The notes below the pieces were generated by a model. That model was given only the letters and a program-made list of their open reading frames with translations. It made no database searches and was not told the origin of the DNA. 41,035 nt of DNA from CALAZP01 sp964410725 (lineage in GTDB: Bacteria > Bacteroidota > Bacteroidia > Chitinophagales > Saprospiraceae), in the NCBI GenBank assembly GCA_964410725.1, contig CAYPID010000022.1, positions 1-41,035 of the forward strand, in the 5' to 3' direction. Numbering within the stretch: position 1 is the stretch's first letter; the number at the start of each line of letters is the position of its first letter. Of this stretch, positions 23,791 through 31,670 are shown piece after piece. A program made the translations under genes and the position numbers.

Positions 23791-25617
23791 ATGCGAATAA
23801 AAACTCATCTCCTGGTCCTGCTATTGGTCGCTTCTGGTTTAGATTCTATCTACAGCCAAGGAATAATTTTTACAGAAGATTTTGATGGAGGCCTACCTGC
23901 TGAATGGACCCTTCGCAAAGTTTTGGGCAATAATGATTCAACGGCAAATTGGCTGTATACAACAACTGGTCCAAGTGGAGATTACCCAATTGACCCACTG
24001 AATTCTACGACTTCGGAAAATGGTTGGATGATGTTTGATTCCGATAAAAACTGCAACATTGGTTTAGGTCAAAATGCTTGGCTTATTTCACCAGCAATAG
24101 ACATTGCGGGGGTGGCAGAGTTGTATATGTCGTTTGAAACCCACTACAGAAATTTCTATGATCGGCCACAAATTAGATTAGGTACTGAGCTAGATAATTT
24201 TGACAGCTGGCAAACTGTTGAAATTTTTCCAGATATTGAAAATAACCAATTCAGTGGCGTTTTGGAAGGGGATGAAAGTTTGAATCCCCATAAAGTCATT
24301 GCAGACCTGACTGACTTAATCAGTGGGAATTCCACTTTATATTTTGCCTTTCAATTTCTGTCAGATGGGACCACTGCACCTAATAGCAACTTTGGTTGTG
24401 CCTACGCTTGGCAAATTGACGATGTGATTTTAACTACTGTTAACCCTGGAAACCAGCATGATTTAAGATTGTCACAACACAATGTTGCGCCTAATTACGC
24501 TACGCCTTTGTCACAGGCAGACAGTATTTTCCCTGCCGTTTTGATTACTAATGCTGGCATTGCCACCCAAACCGGTATAGTAGCCACCATCACTATAGAA
24601 GACGAAAATCAAGATATTTTATACACCTATGAAGAAGCCATTTCAGATTTGCCTTCTCAAGAGTCCGTTCTTTTGATAGCTGATGATCAATATCTTCCAG
24701 AAATGGAAGGAAGTTTCAATATCATTTATTCGGTCACTCAGGATTCTACTGATGAAATTCCAAATAACAATATCATAGAGCAAGGCTATATCATTACTGC
24801 TGACTTATTTTCCAAGGATGATAATGCTATCGTTACCGCGCTTTCTGGATTGGGTGAATCGGCTGAATTCTGGGAGGGTGGATGTTATTATTATGTGCCC
24901 AATGACGGTTATTTAGCTACTGAAGCTATCATCTCTGTTGCCAGTAATAATGAAGGCCAAGATCATTTAGGACAAACGGTTTCTTTATTGCTATATGAAA
25001 TTAATGAAGATGATGACACCTTGGCTTTTAACTCTGCAGATACAGAAATATTGGGTTTTGGCACCTTTACATTTACGGATGAAGAAAATTTTCAACCGGT
25101 CAGTATTCCCTTGTTTAGTTTAGATGGAGGAGAAGAACCCGGAGTTGAGTTGACCGGTGGAAAGGAATATATTTTAATGGTTCAATATACCCCTGAAATG
25201 TTTGCCTCGGCTAGTGAATTGGCCTATCCTTATGGAATTGCCACAGTAGTAAAAGATGGAGAAACATGGTATTTGGGTGGATTTGCCAATGGAAATACCC
25301 TATTGGTAAGGATGCGGATTGCTTCCATGAATTCTACAGCTGTAAAGACCCTTAATTTGCTTAATGACGAATTCGAAGTATTCCCTAACCCTGCAGTCAC
25401 CTCTTTTACTGCTAACTTTAATTTGAGTTTTGATCCTGAGTACGCGGTTCTGGAATTGATAAATACAGATGGAAGAATAGTGGCTAAAAAACCATTTATG
25501 AATACAAGAAGTGTTCAAACTCAATTTGACGTCAATCAAATTCCAGCTGGAAATTATTTTGTCCGGTTAACCACTAATGAAGGAATAGCAACCAGAAAGT
25601 TAATAATACAACATTAA
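23791..25617 (+). CDS. Secreted T9SS type A protein with cleaved-adhesin/choice-of-anchor-type domain
   Basis: 608 aa from ATG 23791. An upstream in-frame ATG at 23701 lies within the kinase gene and before the promoter-like box, and the 23791 start gives a proper signal peptide (MRIKTHLLVLLLVASGLDSI, then YSQ). Residues about 25-215 resemble a cleaved-adhesin/MAM-like jelly roll (FTEDFDGGLPAEW, NAWLISPAIDIAG, YAWQIDDVILTT). A CARDB-like stretch follows (LITNAGIATQTG), then another beta-rich region. The C-terminal 80 residues are a type A sorting domain: FEVFPNPAVTSF, LELINTDGRIV, IPAGNYFVRLTTNEG, RKLIIQ. It should cross the outer membrane through T9SS and be surface-attached. Ligand unknown. 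Confidence 0.9.
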   Translation: MRIKTHLLVLLLVASGLDSIYSQGIIFTEDFDGGLPAEWTLRKVLGNNDSTANWLYTTTGPSGDYPIDPLNSTTSENGWMMFDSDKNCNIGLGQNAWLISPAIDIAGVAELYMSFETHYRNFYDRPQIRLGTELDNFDSWQTVEIFPDIENNQFSGVLEGDESLNPHKVIADLTDLISGNSTLYFAFQFLSDGTTAPNSNFGCAYAWQIDDVILTTVNPGNQHDLRLSQHNVAPNYATPLSQADSIFPAVLITNAGIATQTGIVATITIEDENQDILYTYEEAISDLPSQESVLLIADDQYLPEMEGSFNIIYSVTQDSTDEIPNNNIIEQGYIITADLFSKDDNAIVTALSGLGESAEFWEGGCYYYVPNDGYLATEAIISVASNNEGQDHLGQTVSLLLYEINEDDDTLAFNSADTEILGFGTFTFTDEENFQPVSIPLFSLDGGEEPGVELTGGKEYILMVQYTPEMFASASELAYPYGIATVVKDGETWYLGGFANGNTLLVRMRIASMNSTAVKTLNLLNDEFEVFPNPAVTSFTANFNLSFDPEYAVLELINTDGRIVAKKPFMNTRSVQTQFDVNQIPAGNYFVRLTTNEGIATRKLIIQH

Positions 25618-25623
25618 GAAACG

Positions 25624-28356
25624 TTAACTCAATTGCTGAAGGGCTTCTTGCAAGCTCTTCAGTTTAGAGTTACCATCCTCTAATTTCTTCTTTTCGAGTT
25701 CCACTACTTTTTCTGGAGCATTATTAACAAATTTCTCATTGCTTAATTTGGCATTCACCCCCTTCAAAAATCCTTCGTAGTAAGCTATTTCCTTTTCAAT
25801 TCGATCTCTTTCCTCCGCTACATCAATTTCTTTCTCCAAAATAATATGTAGCTTATCCGTACCAATTAAAAAAGAAACTGCATTGCCAGGCTCTTCATTA
25901 GTCCAATCAATATTTTCTAGGTTGGCCATTTTCACCACCAAGTTTTTTAAACCGGCGTTATCCAAAATCTGAAAGAGCTGACCATTAGGTTCGCCCACTA
26001 AAACAAGGGGAACCTTCATCCCCACTCCATTAGAATTTCTTATTTCTCTGACCTTGCTTACCAATTCCTTACAAGTTTCCACTTGCTGAATCAGTTGGGT
26101 TGAAATATCTTCAACTTTAGGAAAAGAGCTGACGACGCAGTCCTCACCTGGTTTTCTCTCCTGCAAATGGTGCCAAATTTCTTCGGTAACAAAAGGCATA
26201 AAAGGATGCAATAAAGTCATTAAGGTGCTGAAGTGACCTTTGGTCTTTTCAATAGTTGTTTTAGAAAGGCTTCCTTCTGAAGTGGGCTTTATCATCTCCA
26301 GATACCATGAACAGAAATCATCCCAAATTACTTTGTATAAACTCATTATGGCATCGGATAGCCTATAATCTTTAAAATATCGATTCAAATCAGCAGTAAG
26401 GGCATTTATCTTATCACTCATCCATAAATCAGCAGTCACTGCCAAGGAATCAGGCGTTTGAGTGTCATCGCTCTGGTTGGCTTCCCAACCTTGAATCAAG
26501 CGAAGGGCATTCCACATTTTATTGCAAAAGTTTCTGCCTTGTTCACATAATTTGCTCTGATTTAGAACTTGTCCAGTCTTGGGATCAAAGGGCGCATCGA
26601 AAACAATATCATTTCCTGCAACTGTACTGGATAACATTCCGAATCTTACTCCATCCGCTCCATAGGTATCAATTAAAGCGAGCGCATCGGGTGAATTGCC
26701 CAAAGATTTACTCATTTTTCGCTTTTTATTGTCCCTAACCATTCCAGTAAAGTACACCTCCTTGAAGGGTTGAATACCCTTTTCTTTAGCTAGTGCATCT
26801 CCCAAAAGTTGGGGAGACCATTCATATCCTGCCATAATCATTCTGGCCACCCAGAAAAACATAATATCCCAACCCGTTACTAATACGTTGGTAGGATAAT
26901 AGTATTTCAATTCTTCTTGATGTTCAAAACCATCAAAAACACTAATGGGCCATAACCAAGAGGAAAACCAAGTATCTACTACATCCTCTTCTTGCCTTAA
27001 ATCCTCAGCCACCAAAGACGCATTGCCCGTCTGCTGTCTTGCAAGGTCTAAAGCTTCTTTCTCAGTTGCGGCAACTATTGGATGCTGATTATCTTCTCCA
27101 ATATACCAAGCGGGAATGCGCTGCCCCCACCACAATTGTCGACTGATACACCAATCTCTCACATTTTCTTCCCGGAGCCAACTATTGTACATATTCCACA
27201 TGTTTTCCGGGAAAAATTTGACTGCTCCACTTTTTACCGCTGACAAAGCGGTGTTGGCAAAATCCTTCATTGATAGGAACCATTGAAGGGTAAGTCTAGG
27301 TTCTACTACTGCATTCGTTCTTTCTGAACGTCCAATACTTGTGGTATAATCTTCAATCTTATCAAGGTTACCCGACTCCTCAAGTAACTTGCCGATCTTT
27401 TTTCTAGCGACAAATCTATCTTCTCCAACCAAAATTTGGCCCGCTTCATTAATCTTTCCATCCTCAGTCAATATATCCAAAATAGGCAATTGATGTCTGA
27501 TGCCAATCTCGTAGTCATTAATGTCGTGAGCAGGGGTAATTTTAAGTGCACCAGTGCCGAATTCCATATCGACATAGGAATCAGCTATCACTTCAATTGG
27601 CTTGTTAATTAGCGGAATTAAAACCCTCTTACCAATAAGGTGTTTGTATCGCTCATCGTCTGGATGCACCGCTACTGCCGCATCAGCCATAATGGTTTCC
27701 GGTCGTTGAGTGGCAATAACTACATATTCGTTTGGCTGGTTTTCCAAGAAGTACTTAAGGTGAAAAAGCCTGGAAGACTCATCTTTATAGACCACTTCTT
27801 CATTGGAAAGAACCGTTTTGGCCTCTGGATCCCAATTGGTAATCCTCTTACCTCTATATATTTTACCTTTTTTATATAAATCGACAAAAGCTGAAATGGT
27901 AGCTTTGTATAAGCTGTCCTCCATGGTGAATCTAGTGCGATTCCAGTCACAAGAGGCACCTAGTTTTTTTAACTGATCTAAAATAATGCCCCCATAATTT
28001 TCTTTCCATTCAAAGGCATATTTCATAAACTCCTCTCGGGAAATATCAGATTTTTTTATTCCACGCGCTCTTAACATCTGAACAACTTTCGCCTCTGTAG
28101 CGATGGATGCGTGATCAGTTCCCGGAACCCAACAAGCATTTTTTCCCTCTAAACGAGCTTTTCGGATTAAAATATCCTGAATGGTATTATTGAGCATATG
28201 TCCCATGTGTAACACTCCAGTAACATTGGGGGGTGGGATTACAATGGTAAAAGGCTCTCTTTCATCAGGCTTAGAGCTGAAGTAATCCTGCTCCATCCAA
28301 TGAGCATACCACTTAGATTCGACATTCTTCGGATTATATCTACTTGAAAGTTCCAT
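25624..28356 (-). CDS. valS: Valyl-tRNA synthetase
   Basis: 910 aa class I synthetase charging tRNA-Val. The ATP-binding HIGH-type motif is PPPNVTGVLHMGHMLNNT (residues about 41-58), and KMSKSLGN is the second signature. The editing (CP1) domain includes TQRPETIMADAAVAVHPDD and GTGALKITPAHDINDYEIG. The WWGQRIPAWY and WFSSWLWP motifs are typical for ValS. The C-terminal part ends in a helical coiled-coil arm (EKEIAYYEGFLKGVNAKLSN, then FVNNAPEKVVELEKKKL), as in other bacterial ValS. It follows lysA by 6 bp and converges with the T9SS gene at a 6-bp gap. Complete, nothing missing. Confidence 0.97.
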   Translation of the reverse strand: MELSSRYNPKNVESKWYAHWMEQDYFSSKPDEREPFTIVIPPPNVTGVLHMGHMLNNTIQDILIRKARLEGKNACWVPGTDHASIATEAKVVQMLRARGIKKSDISREEFMKYAFEWKENYGGIILDQLKKLGASCDWNRTRFTMEDSLYKATISAFVDLYKKGKIYRGKRITNWDPEAKTVLSNEEVVYKDESSRLFHLKYFLENQPNEYVVIATQRPETIMADAAVAVHPDDERYKHLIGKRVLIPLINKPIEVIADSYVDMEFGTGALKITPAHDINDYEIGIRHQLPILDILTEDGKINEAGQILVGEDRFVARKKIGKLLEESGNLDKIEDYTTSIGRSERTNAVVEPRLTLQWFLSMKDFANTALSAVKSGAVKFFPENMWNMYNSWLREENVRDWCISRQLWWGQRIPAWYIGEDNQHPIVAATEKEALDLARQQTGNASLVAEDLRQEEDVVDTWFSSWLWPISVFDGFEHQEELKYYYPTNVLVTGWDIMFFWVARMIMAGYEWSPQLLGDALAKEKGIQPFKEVYFTGMVRDNKKRKMSKSLGNSPDALALIDTYGADGVRFGMLSSTVAGNDIVFDAPFDPKTGQVLNQSKLCEQGRNFCNKMWNALRLIQGWEANQSDDTQTPDSLAVTADLWMSDKINALTADLNRYFKDYRLSDAIMSLYKVIWDDFCSWYLEMIKPTSEGSLSKTTIEKTKGHFSTLMTLLHPFMPFVTEEIWHHLQERKPGEDCVVSSFPKVEDISTQLIQQVETCKELVSKVREIRNSNGVGMKVPLVLVGEPNGQLFQILDNAGLKNLVVKMANLENIDWTNEEPGNAVSFLIGTDKLHIILEKEIDVAEERDRIEKEIAYYEGFLKGVNAKLSNEKFVNNAPEKVVELEKKKLEDGNSKLKSLQEALQQLS

Positions 28357-28362
28357 ACTGGG

Positions 28363-29583
28363 TTACTGGTTTAAAAAATCTGGGATAACCTGATTGGTCA
28401 TTAAATCTTCAAAGGTCTCACGCTTTCGAATTAAATAATCTTTTCCTCCATGAATCAATACCTCCGCCGGTCTCAATCGTGAATTGTAATTGGAGGCCAT
28501 GGTGAAACAATAGGCTCCTGCATTGTGGAAACACAAAACATCTCCTTCAGAAATTTCTGAAATAGGTCTATTGATTCCAAAAGTATCCGTTTCGCAAATA
28601 TAGCCCACCACAGTGTAAAACCGTTTTTTGCCCTTAGGGTTGGAGGCATTGGTAATGTGGTGGTAGGCATCGTAAAACATAGGTCTGATTAAGTGATTTA
28701 GCCCGGTATCTACCCCTGCAAAAACGGTAGAAGTCGTTTGCTTAATCACATTAACCTTAGCTAAAAATGACCCTGCTTTGCTCACGAGGAACTTACCAGG
28801 TTCAAAAACCAACATCAAATCTCTTCCATAATTTTTACAGAAAAGGTTGAATCTCTTGGAAATTTTATTCCCTAACTCTTCAATATTGGTTTCAATATCC
28901 CCTTCTTTATAGGGAACTTTAAATCCACTACCAAAATCAATGAAAGATAAGTCTGGAAAATTAGCCGCTAATTCTAATAATAGTTCCGCTCCAGCTAAAA
29001 AAACATCAGTATCCAGAATGTCCGATCCCGTGTGCATGTGCAAGCCCTCTACTTTAAGCCCAGTAGATTCGATTAATCGGTGCAGTAGTGGAACCTGATG
29101 AATAGATATACCAAATTTGGAATCTATATGTCCAACAGAAGTTTTTAGATTCCCTCCAGCCATAATATGGGGATTAATTCGCACACAAATGGGATATTCT
29201 GGATGGGCCTGGCCAAATTGCTCCAAAATGGAAAGGTTGTCGATATTAATTCTGACTCCCAATCGCATGGCCGCCTCGATTTCTGAGAGGCTAACACAGT
29301 TAGGAGTAAACATAATATCTGCTGGTTCAAAACCTGCTTTCAATCCCAAGAAGACCTCCTCAATAGATACGGTATCTAATCCCGTTCCCCATTCCTTCAT
29401 CAATTTGAGAATACTAAGATTATTTAAGGCTTTACAAGCATAATTAATCTTTAGGTTTTTAACCTTAAAGGCATCTTTAAGACGATTCAACTGATCATTA
29501 ATCGTCTGACTGTCGTAAACATAAAGCGGCAAACCGTATTTCTGGACCAGCTTTTCTAAGGGAATGTCCATGTTTTCTATCAT
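28363..29583 (-). CDS. lysA: Diaminopimelate decarboxylase
   Basis: 406 aa PLP enzyme making lysine from meso-diaminopimelate. The PLP lysine lies in NYACKALNN; HMHTGSDI, FIDFGSGFKVPY (phosphate-binding glycine loop) and EPGKFLVSKAG are conserved. CETDTFG carries the Cys-x-x-x-D dimer-interface active-site residues, and HNAGAYCFTMASNYNSR is the C-terminal barrel signature. It starts at ATG 29583, with a second in-frame ATG five codons later. It heads a lysA-valS transcription unit. No lysine riboswitch is evident; the leader is only about 20 nt if the -7 box at 29609 is used. Confidence 0.96.
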   Translation of the reverse strand: MIENMDIPLEKLVQKYGLPLYVYDSQTINDQLNRLKDAFKVKNLKINYACKALNNLSILKLMKEWGTGLDTVSIEEVFLGLKAGFEPADIMFTPNCVSLSEIEAAMRLGVRINIDNLSILEQFGQAHPEYPICVRINPHIMAGGNLKTSVGHIDSKFGISIHQVPLLHRLIESTGLKVEGLHMHTGSDILDTDVFLAGAELLLELAANFPDLSFIDFGSGFKVPYKEGDIETNIEELGNKISKRFNLFCKNYGRDLMLVFEPGKFLVSKAGSFLAKVNVIKQTTSTVFAGVDTGLNHLIRPMFYDAYHHITNASNPKGKKRFYTVVGYICETDTFGINRPISEISEGDVLCFHNAGAYCFTMASNYNSRLRPAEVLIHGGKDYLIRKRETFEDLMTNQVIPDFLNQ

Positions 29584-29608
29584 TAAATCCTCTTTCGTAA
29601 AACAGGCA

Positions 29609-29616
29609 CAAAAATA
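29609..29616 (-). promoter_or_regulatory. Candidate -7 element of the lysA-valS unit
   Basis: Minus-strand TATTTTTG is a TAnnTTTG match 25 nt before the lysA ATG. The -33 element is not clear. It lies in the 82-bp gap between lysA and the divergent sigma factor gene. Confidence 0.45.
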
Positions 29617-29665
29617 GTTAACTTACTCGTTTTTCTTGCATAAATTGATGGTCAGTACACCATAA

Positions 29666-30259
29666 ATGATTTTTTTTACATCATTAAATTATATGAAAAT
29701 CAAATACTTGAAAATAGCAAACGATGAGGTTTTAATAAAAAAAGTTCTTCTCGGAGAAGCTCACGCAGAGCGATTGCTATATGAGAAGTATGCAGCTTAT
29801 ATTTTAGGGGTATGTCGTAGATATGTTGCGAACTTTCACGATGCAGAAGATGTAGCTTTAATAGTATTACAAAAAGTTTTTGAAAGATTAGATCAATATA
29901 AATTTGAGGGCGATTTTCAGGCTTGGATTAGAAAAGTGGCGGTAAATGAATCTTTGATGTATCTGCGCTCCAAAAAAAATTGGATGACCGAAATATCCGA
30001 TGACCTCCCAGTTCCGTGTTTAAAGCCAAATGCATACGACCAATTGACCGCCAATGATTTGCTAGATTTGTTGGATCACCTGCCTACCGGATACAAGACC
30101 GTTTTCAACTTATACGTCATTGAGGGGTTTAAACACAGAGAAATTGCAGATTTATTGGGAATAAGTATTAACACGTCCAAGTCTCAATTGATTTTAGCTA
30201 GGAAAAAATTGAGTGAAATGATTGTAAAAAATTCGAATACCCATGGAGGAGAAATTTAA
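29666..30259 (+). CDS. ECF-type RNA polymerase sigma factor
   Basis: 197 aa. Region 2 is seen as AERLLYEKYAAYILGVCRRY, then FHDAEDVALIVLQKVFERLD and FQAWIRKVAVNESLMYLRSK. Region 4 is LLDLLDHLPTGYKTVFNLYV with EGFKHREIADLLGISINTSK and SQLILARKKL. These bind the -10 and -35 type promoter elements in place of the housekeeping factor. An alternative start is the ATG at 29693. The next gene overlaps it by 17 bp and encodes a tiny membrane protein, probably its anti-sigma partner. The regulon cannot be inferred. It diverges from lysA. Confidence 0.94.
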   Translation: MIFFTSLNYMKIKYLKIANDEVLIKKVLLGEAHAERLLYEKYAAYILGVCRRYVANFHDAEDVALIVLQKVFERLDQYKFEGDFQAWIRKVAVNESLMYLRSKKNWMTEISDDLPVPCLKPNAYDQLTANDLLDLLDHLPTGYKTVFNLYVIEGFKHREIADLLGISINTSKSQLILARKKLSEMIVKNSNTHGGEI

Positions 30260-30539
30260 AGAATTAGCCTACAGTCTGGAGGTTCAGCCTTCTGATGAAC
30301 TATGGAAAAGATTTCAAAATAAAAGAAATCATTCCAACAGGAAACCCATTTGGTTAGCCGTTGCTGCTTCCCTATTCTTGGCTATGGCTATCAATATGTT
30401 TTACCCAAGAACCACCTATCAGCTACAACCTTTAGAATCTTCCGCAGATTCGGAATCGCTACCAATTGTATCGATTACAAATTATCCGACCATAGATGAA
30501 GGAAATGGAAAAATTCGGGTAGCTTCTCCTTTTAATTAG
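30243..30539 (+). CDS. Minimal single-TM protein, probable anti-sigma partner
   Basis: 98 aa. The cytosolic N-terminus (MEEKFKELAYSLEVQPSDEL, then WKRFQNKR) is followed by one membrane helix (WLAVAASLFLAMAINMFY) and about 45 extracytoplasmic residues with no recognised domain. The gene starts 17 bp before the sigma factor stop. The overlap, the topology and the Trp-containing N-terminal helix fit a very short anti-sigma factor, well under the usual 150-250 aa. I infer the role only from context; no zinc-binding motif is present. It converges with the next gene with an 8-bp overlap. Confidence 0.7.
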   Translation: MEEKFKELAYSLEVQPSDELWKRFQNKRNHSNRKPIWLAVAASLFLAMAINMFYPRTTYQLQPLESSADSESLPIVSITNYPTIDEGNGKIRVASPFN

Positions 30540-31098
30540 ATACCTGATGCTTGGTAAGCCAATTTTTAGTAGCTTTTTCATCCTCCCAAAAAAATGAGGT
30601 GAAAGGAAAGGGAAAATGGTGGTAAGTCAACCATTGCTCAATCATCCTTTTGGTTGGATCATTCTCAAATAAAAGCGTTTGAAAATCCTCAATAGAAGGT
30701 GCAATCATCTGTTCATTGGCCGGTATGCCAACAACCAATGGGATTTCAACTTCATTTAAAAACCGAATCATTCCTATGGTTTTAATTTCCAATTGGGTAT
30801 TCTTAGGAATAGCCGCCCCCAAAATGAGCGTATATATTGGACTTCCATTAGGTTCTTGAATAAATTTTAACTTACCTATATTGAATGGAGCAGGTAATCC
30901 ACTAATATTATCCCGCTGCTCAAATTTTACACTTTCCAAATTGAAAAAAAGTTGGGGGTATTCCCCTGCTGAATGAACAATCTCGGCAGAAACAATACCT
31001 CTCTGTAGCGTACTGTAGATATCCTCTTGATTGGTATGTCGAACACAAGCCAAATTTAAGACGGCTAAAAAGAAAACCACCTGCTTGGAAAATTTCAT
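30532..31098 (-). CDS. Hypothetical lipoprotein-like secreted protein
   Basis: 188 aa from ATG 31098. A longer in-frame start (31203) would put 35 low-complexity residues ahead of the signal sequence and overlap the divergent gene, so it is rejected. The N-terminus (MKFSKQVVFFLAVLNLAC) ends in an imperfect lipobox (N-L-A-C). The body is beta-rich (FEQRDNISGLPAPFNIGKLK, then PIYTLILGAAIPKNTQ) with no family I recognise, and the C-terminus is aromatic-rich (TYHHFPFPFTSFFWED). No functional call is possible. Confidence 0.65.
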   Translation of the reverse strand: MKFSKQVVFFLAVLNLACVRHTNQEDIYSTLQRGIVSAEIVHSAGEYPQLFFNLESVKFEQRDNISGLPAPFNIGKLKFIQEPNGSPIYTLILGAAIPKNTQLEIKTIGMIRFLNEVEIPLVVGIPANEQMIAPSIEDFQTLLFENDPTKRMIEQWLTYHHFPFPFTSFFWEDEKATKNWLTKHQVSN

Positions 31099-31173
31099 CT
31101 GATTAATGGGTTTACCGCAATAATACAAAAACAATTGTGCAAAATTTAGGAACTGATTCAAATGAATTCTATT

Positions 31174-31181
31174 TATTTTTG
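31174..31181 (+). promoter_or_regulatory. Candidate -7 element of the lipoprotein gene at 31194
   Basis: TATTTTTG fits TAnnTTTG and lies 12 nt before the ATG at 31194, within the 95-bp gap between two divergent lipoprotein genes. No convincing -33 TTTG is seen. Confidence 0.4.
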
Positions 31182-31193
31182 AGAAAAAAATAA

Positions 31194-31670
31194 ATGAAAG
31201 CAAAGTTAGTATTAGGCTTAATTATATTTGTAATTAGTTGTAAATCAGATATTCAACCCAATAAAAATTCTGCAAGCCCTGTTCCAGAGACCAGTTTACA
31301 AGGCATTTGGGAGAATGTGGAAATCAAGGTTGAGGTCAAGGACGACAGCTCCTATTTATTTATCGTAGAGGAAGACGATTGGCAAAACATCCTACAGATT
31401 CGACCCACCCAATCTTACTTTTATCCAGACCAAACCTTCAGACAAGTCTTCATAGGATTAGACAATTCCATCCTCGACACTAAAAAAGGAACCTGGTTAC
31501 TTCAACAGGATACCCTGACCATTGCCCTTCCCGATGACACCCTACAATACTCCGTAAGACTTCAAAAGGGGATGCTCCTCATGAGAGGTCTAGTGGATTG
31601 GAATAGCGATGGTCAAAAAAATGATATTTATTTTGGCAAACAAAGACAAGTATCCAAGTCCTTGAATTAA
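31194..31670 (+). CDS. Hypothetical lipoprotein
   Basis: 158 aa with a good lipobox (MKAKLVLGLIIFVISC, Cys16). The mature chain looks like a small beta-barrel or lipocalin-like fold: LQGIWENVEIKVEVKDDSSY, then FRQVFIGLDNSILDTKKGTW and LLQQDTLTIALPDDTLQYSV. The LQGIWE start and the LxxDTLTI pattern resemble the lipocalin-type lipoproteins common in Bacteroidota, but I cannot name a family. It terminates on a TTAA shared with the convergent BNR-repeat gene. Confidence 0.75.
   Translation: MKAKLVLGLIIFVISCKSDIQPNKNSASPVPETSLQGIWENVEIKVEVKDDSSYLFIVEEDDWQNILQIRPTQSYFYPDQTFRQVFIGLDNSILDTKKGTWLLQQDTLTIALPDDTLQYSVRLQKGMLLMRGLVDWNSDGQKNDIYFGKQRQVSKSLN

Noticed and set aside
31099..31203. Extended start of the minus-strand lipoprotein-like gene
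   Set aside because: The extra 35 residues are low-complexity, precede a clear signal sequence and overlap the divergent gene and its promoter.
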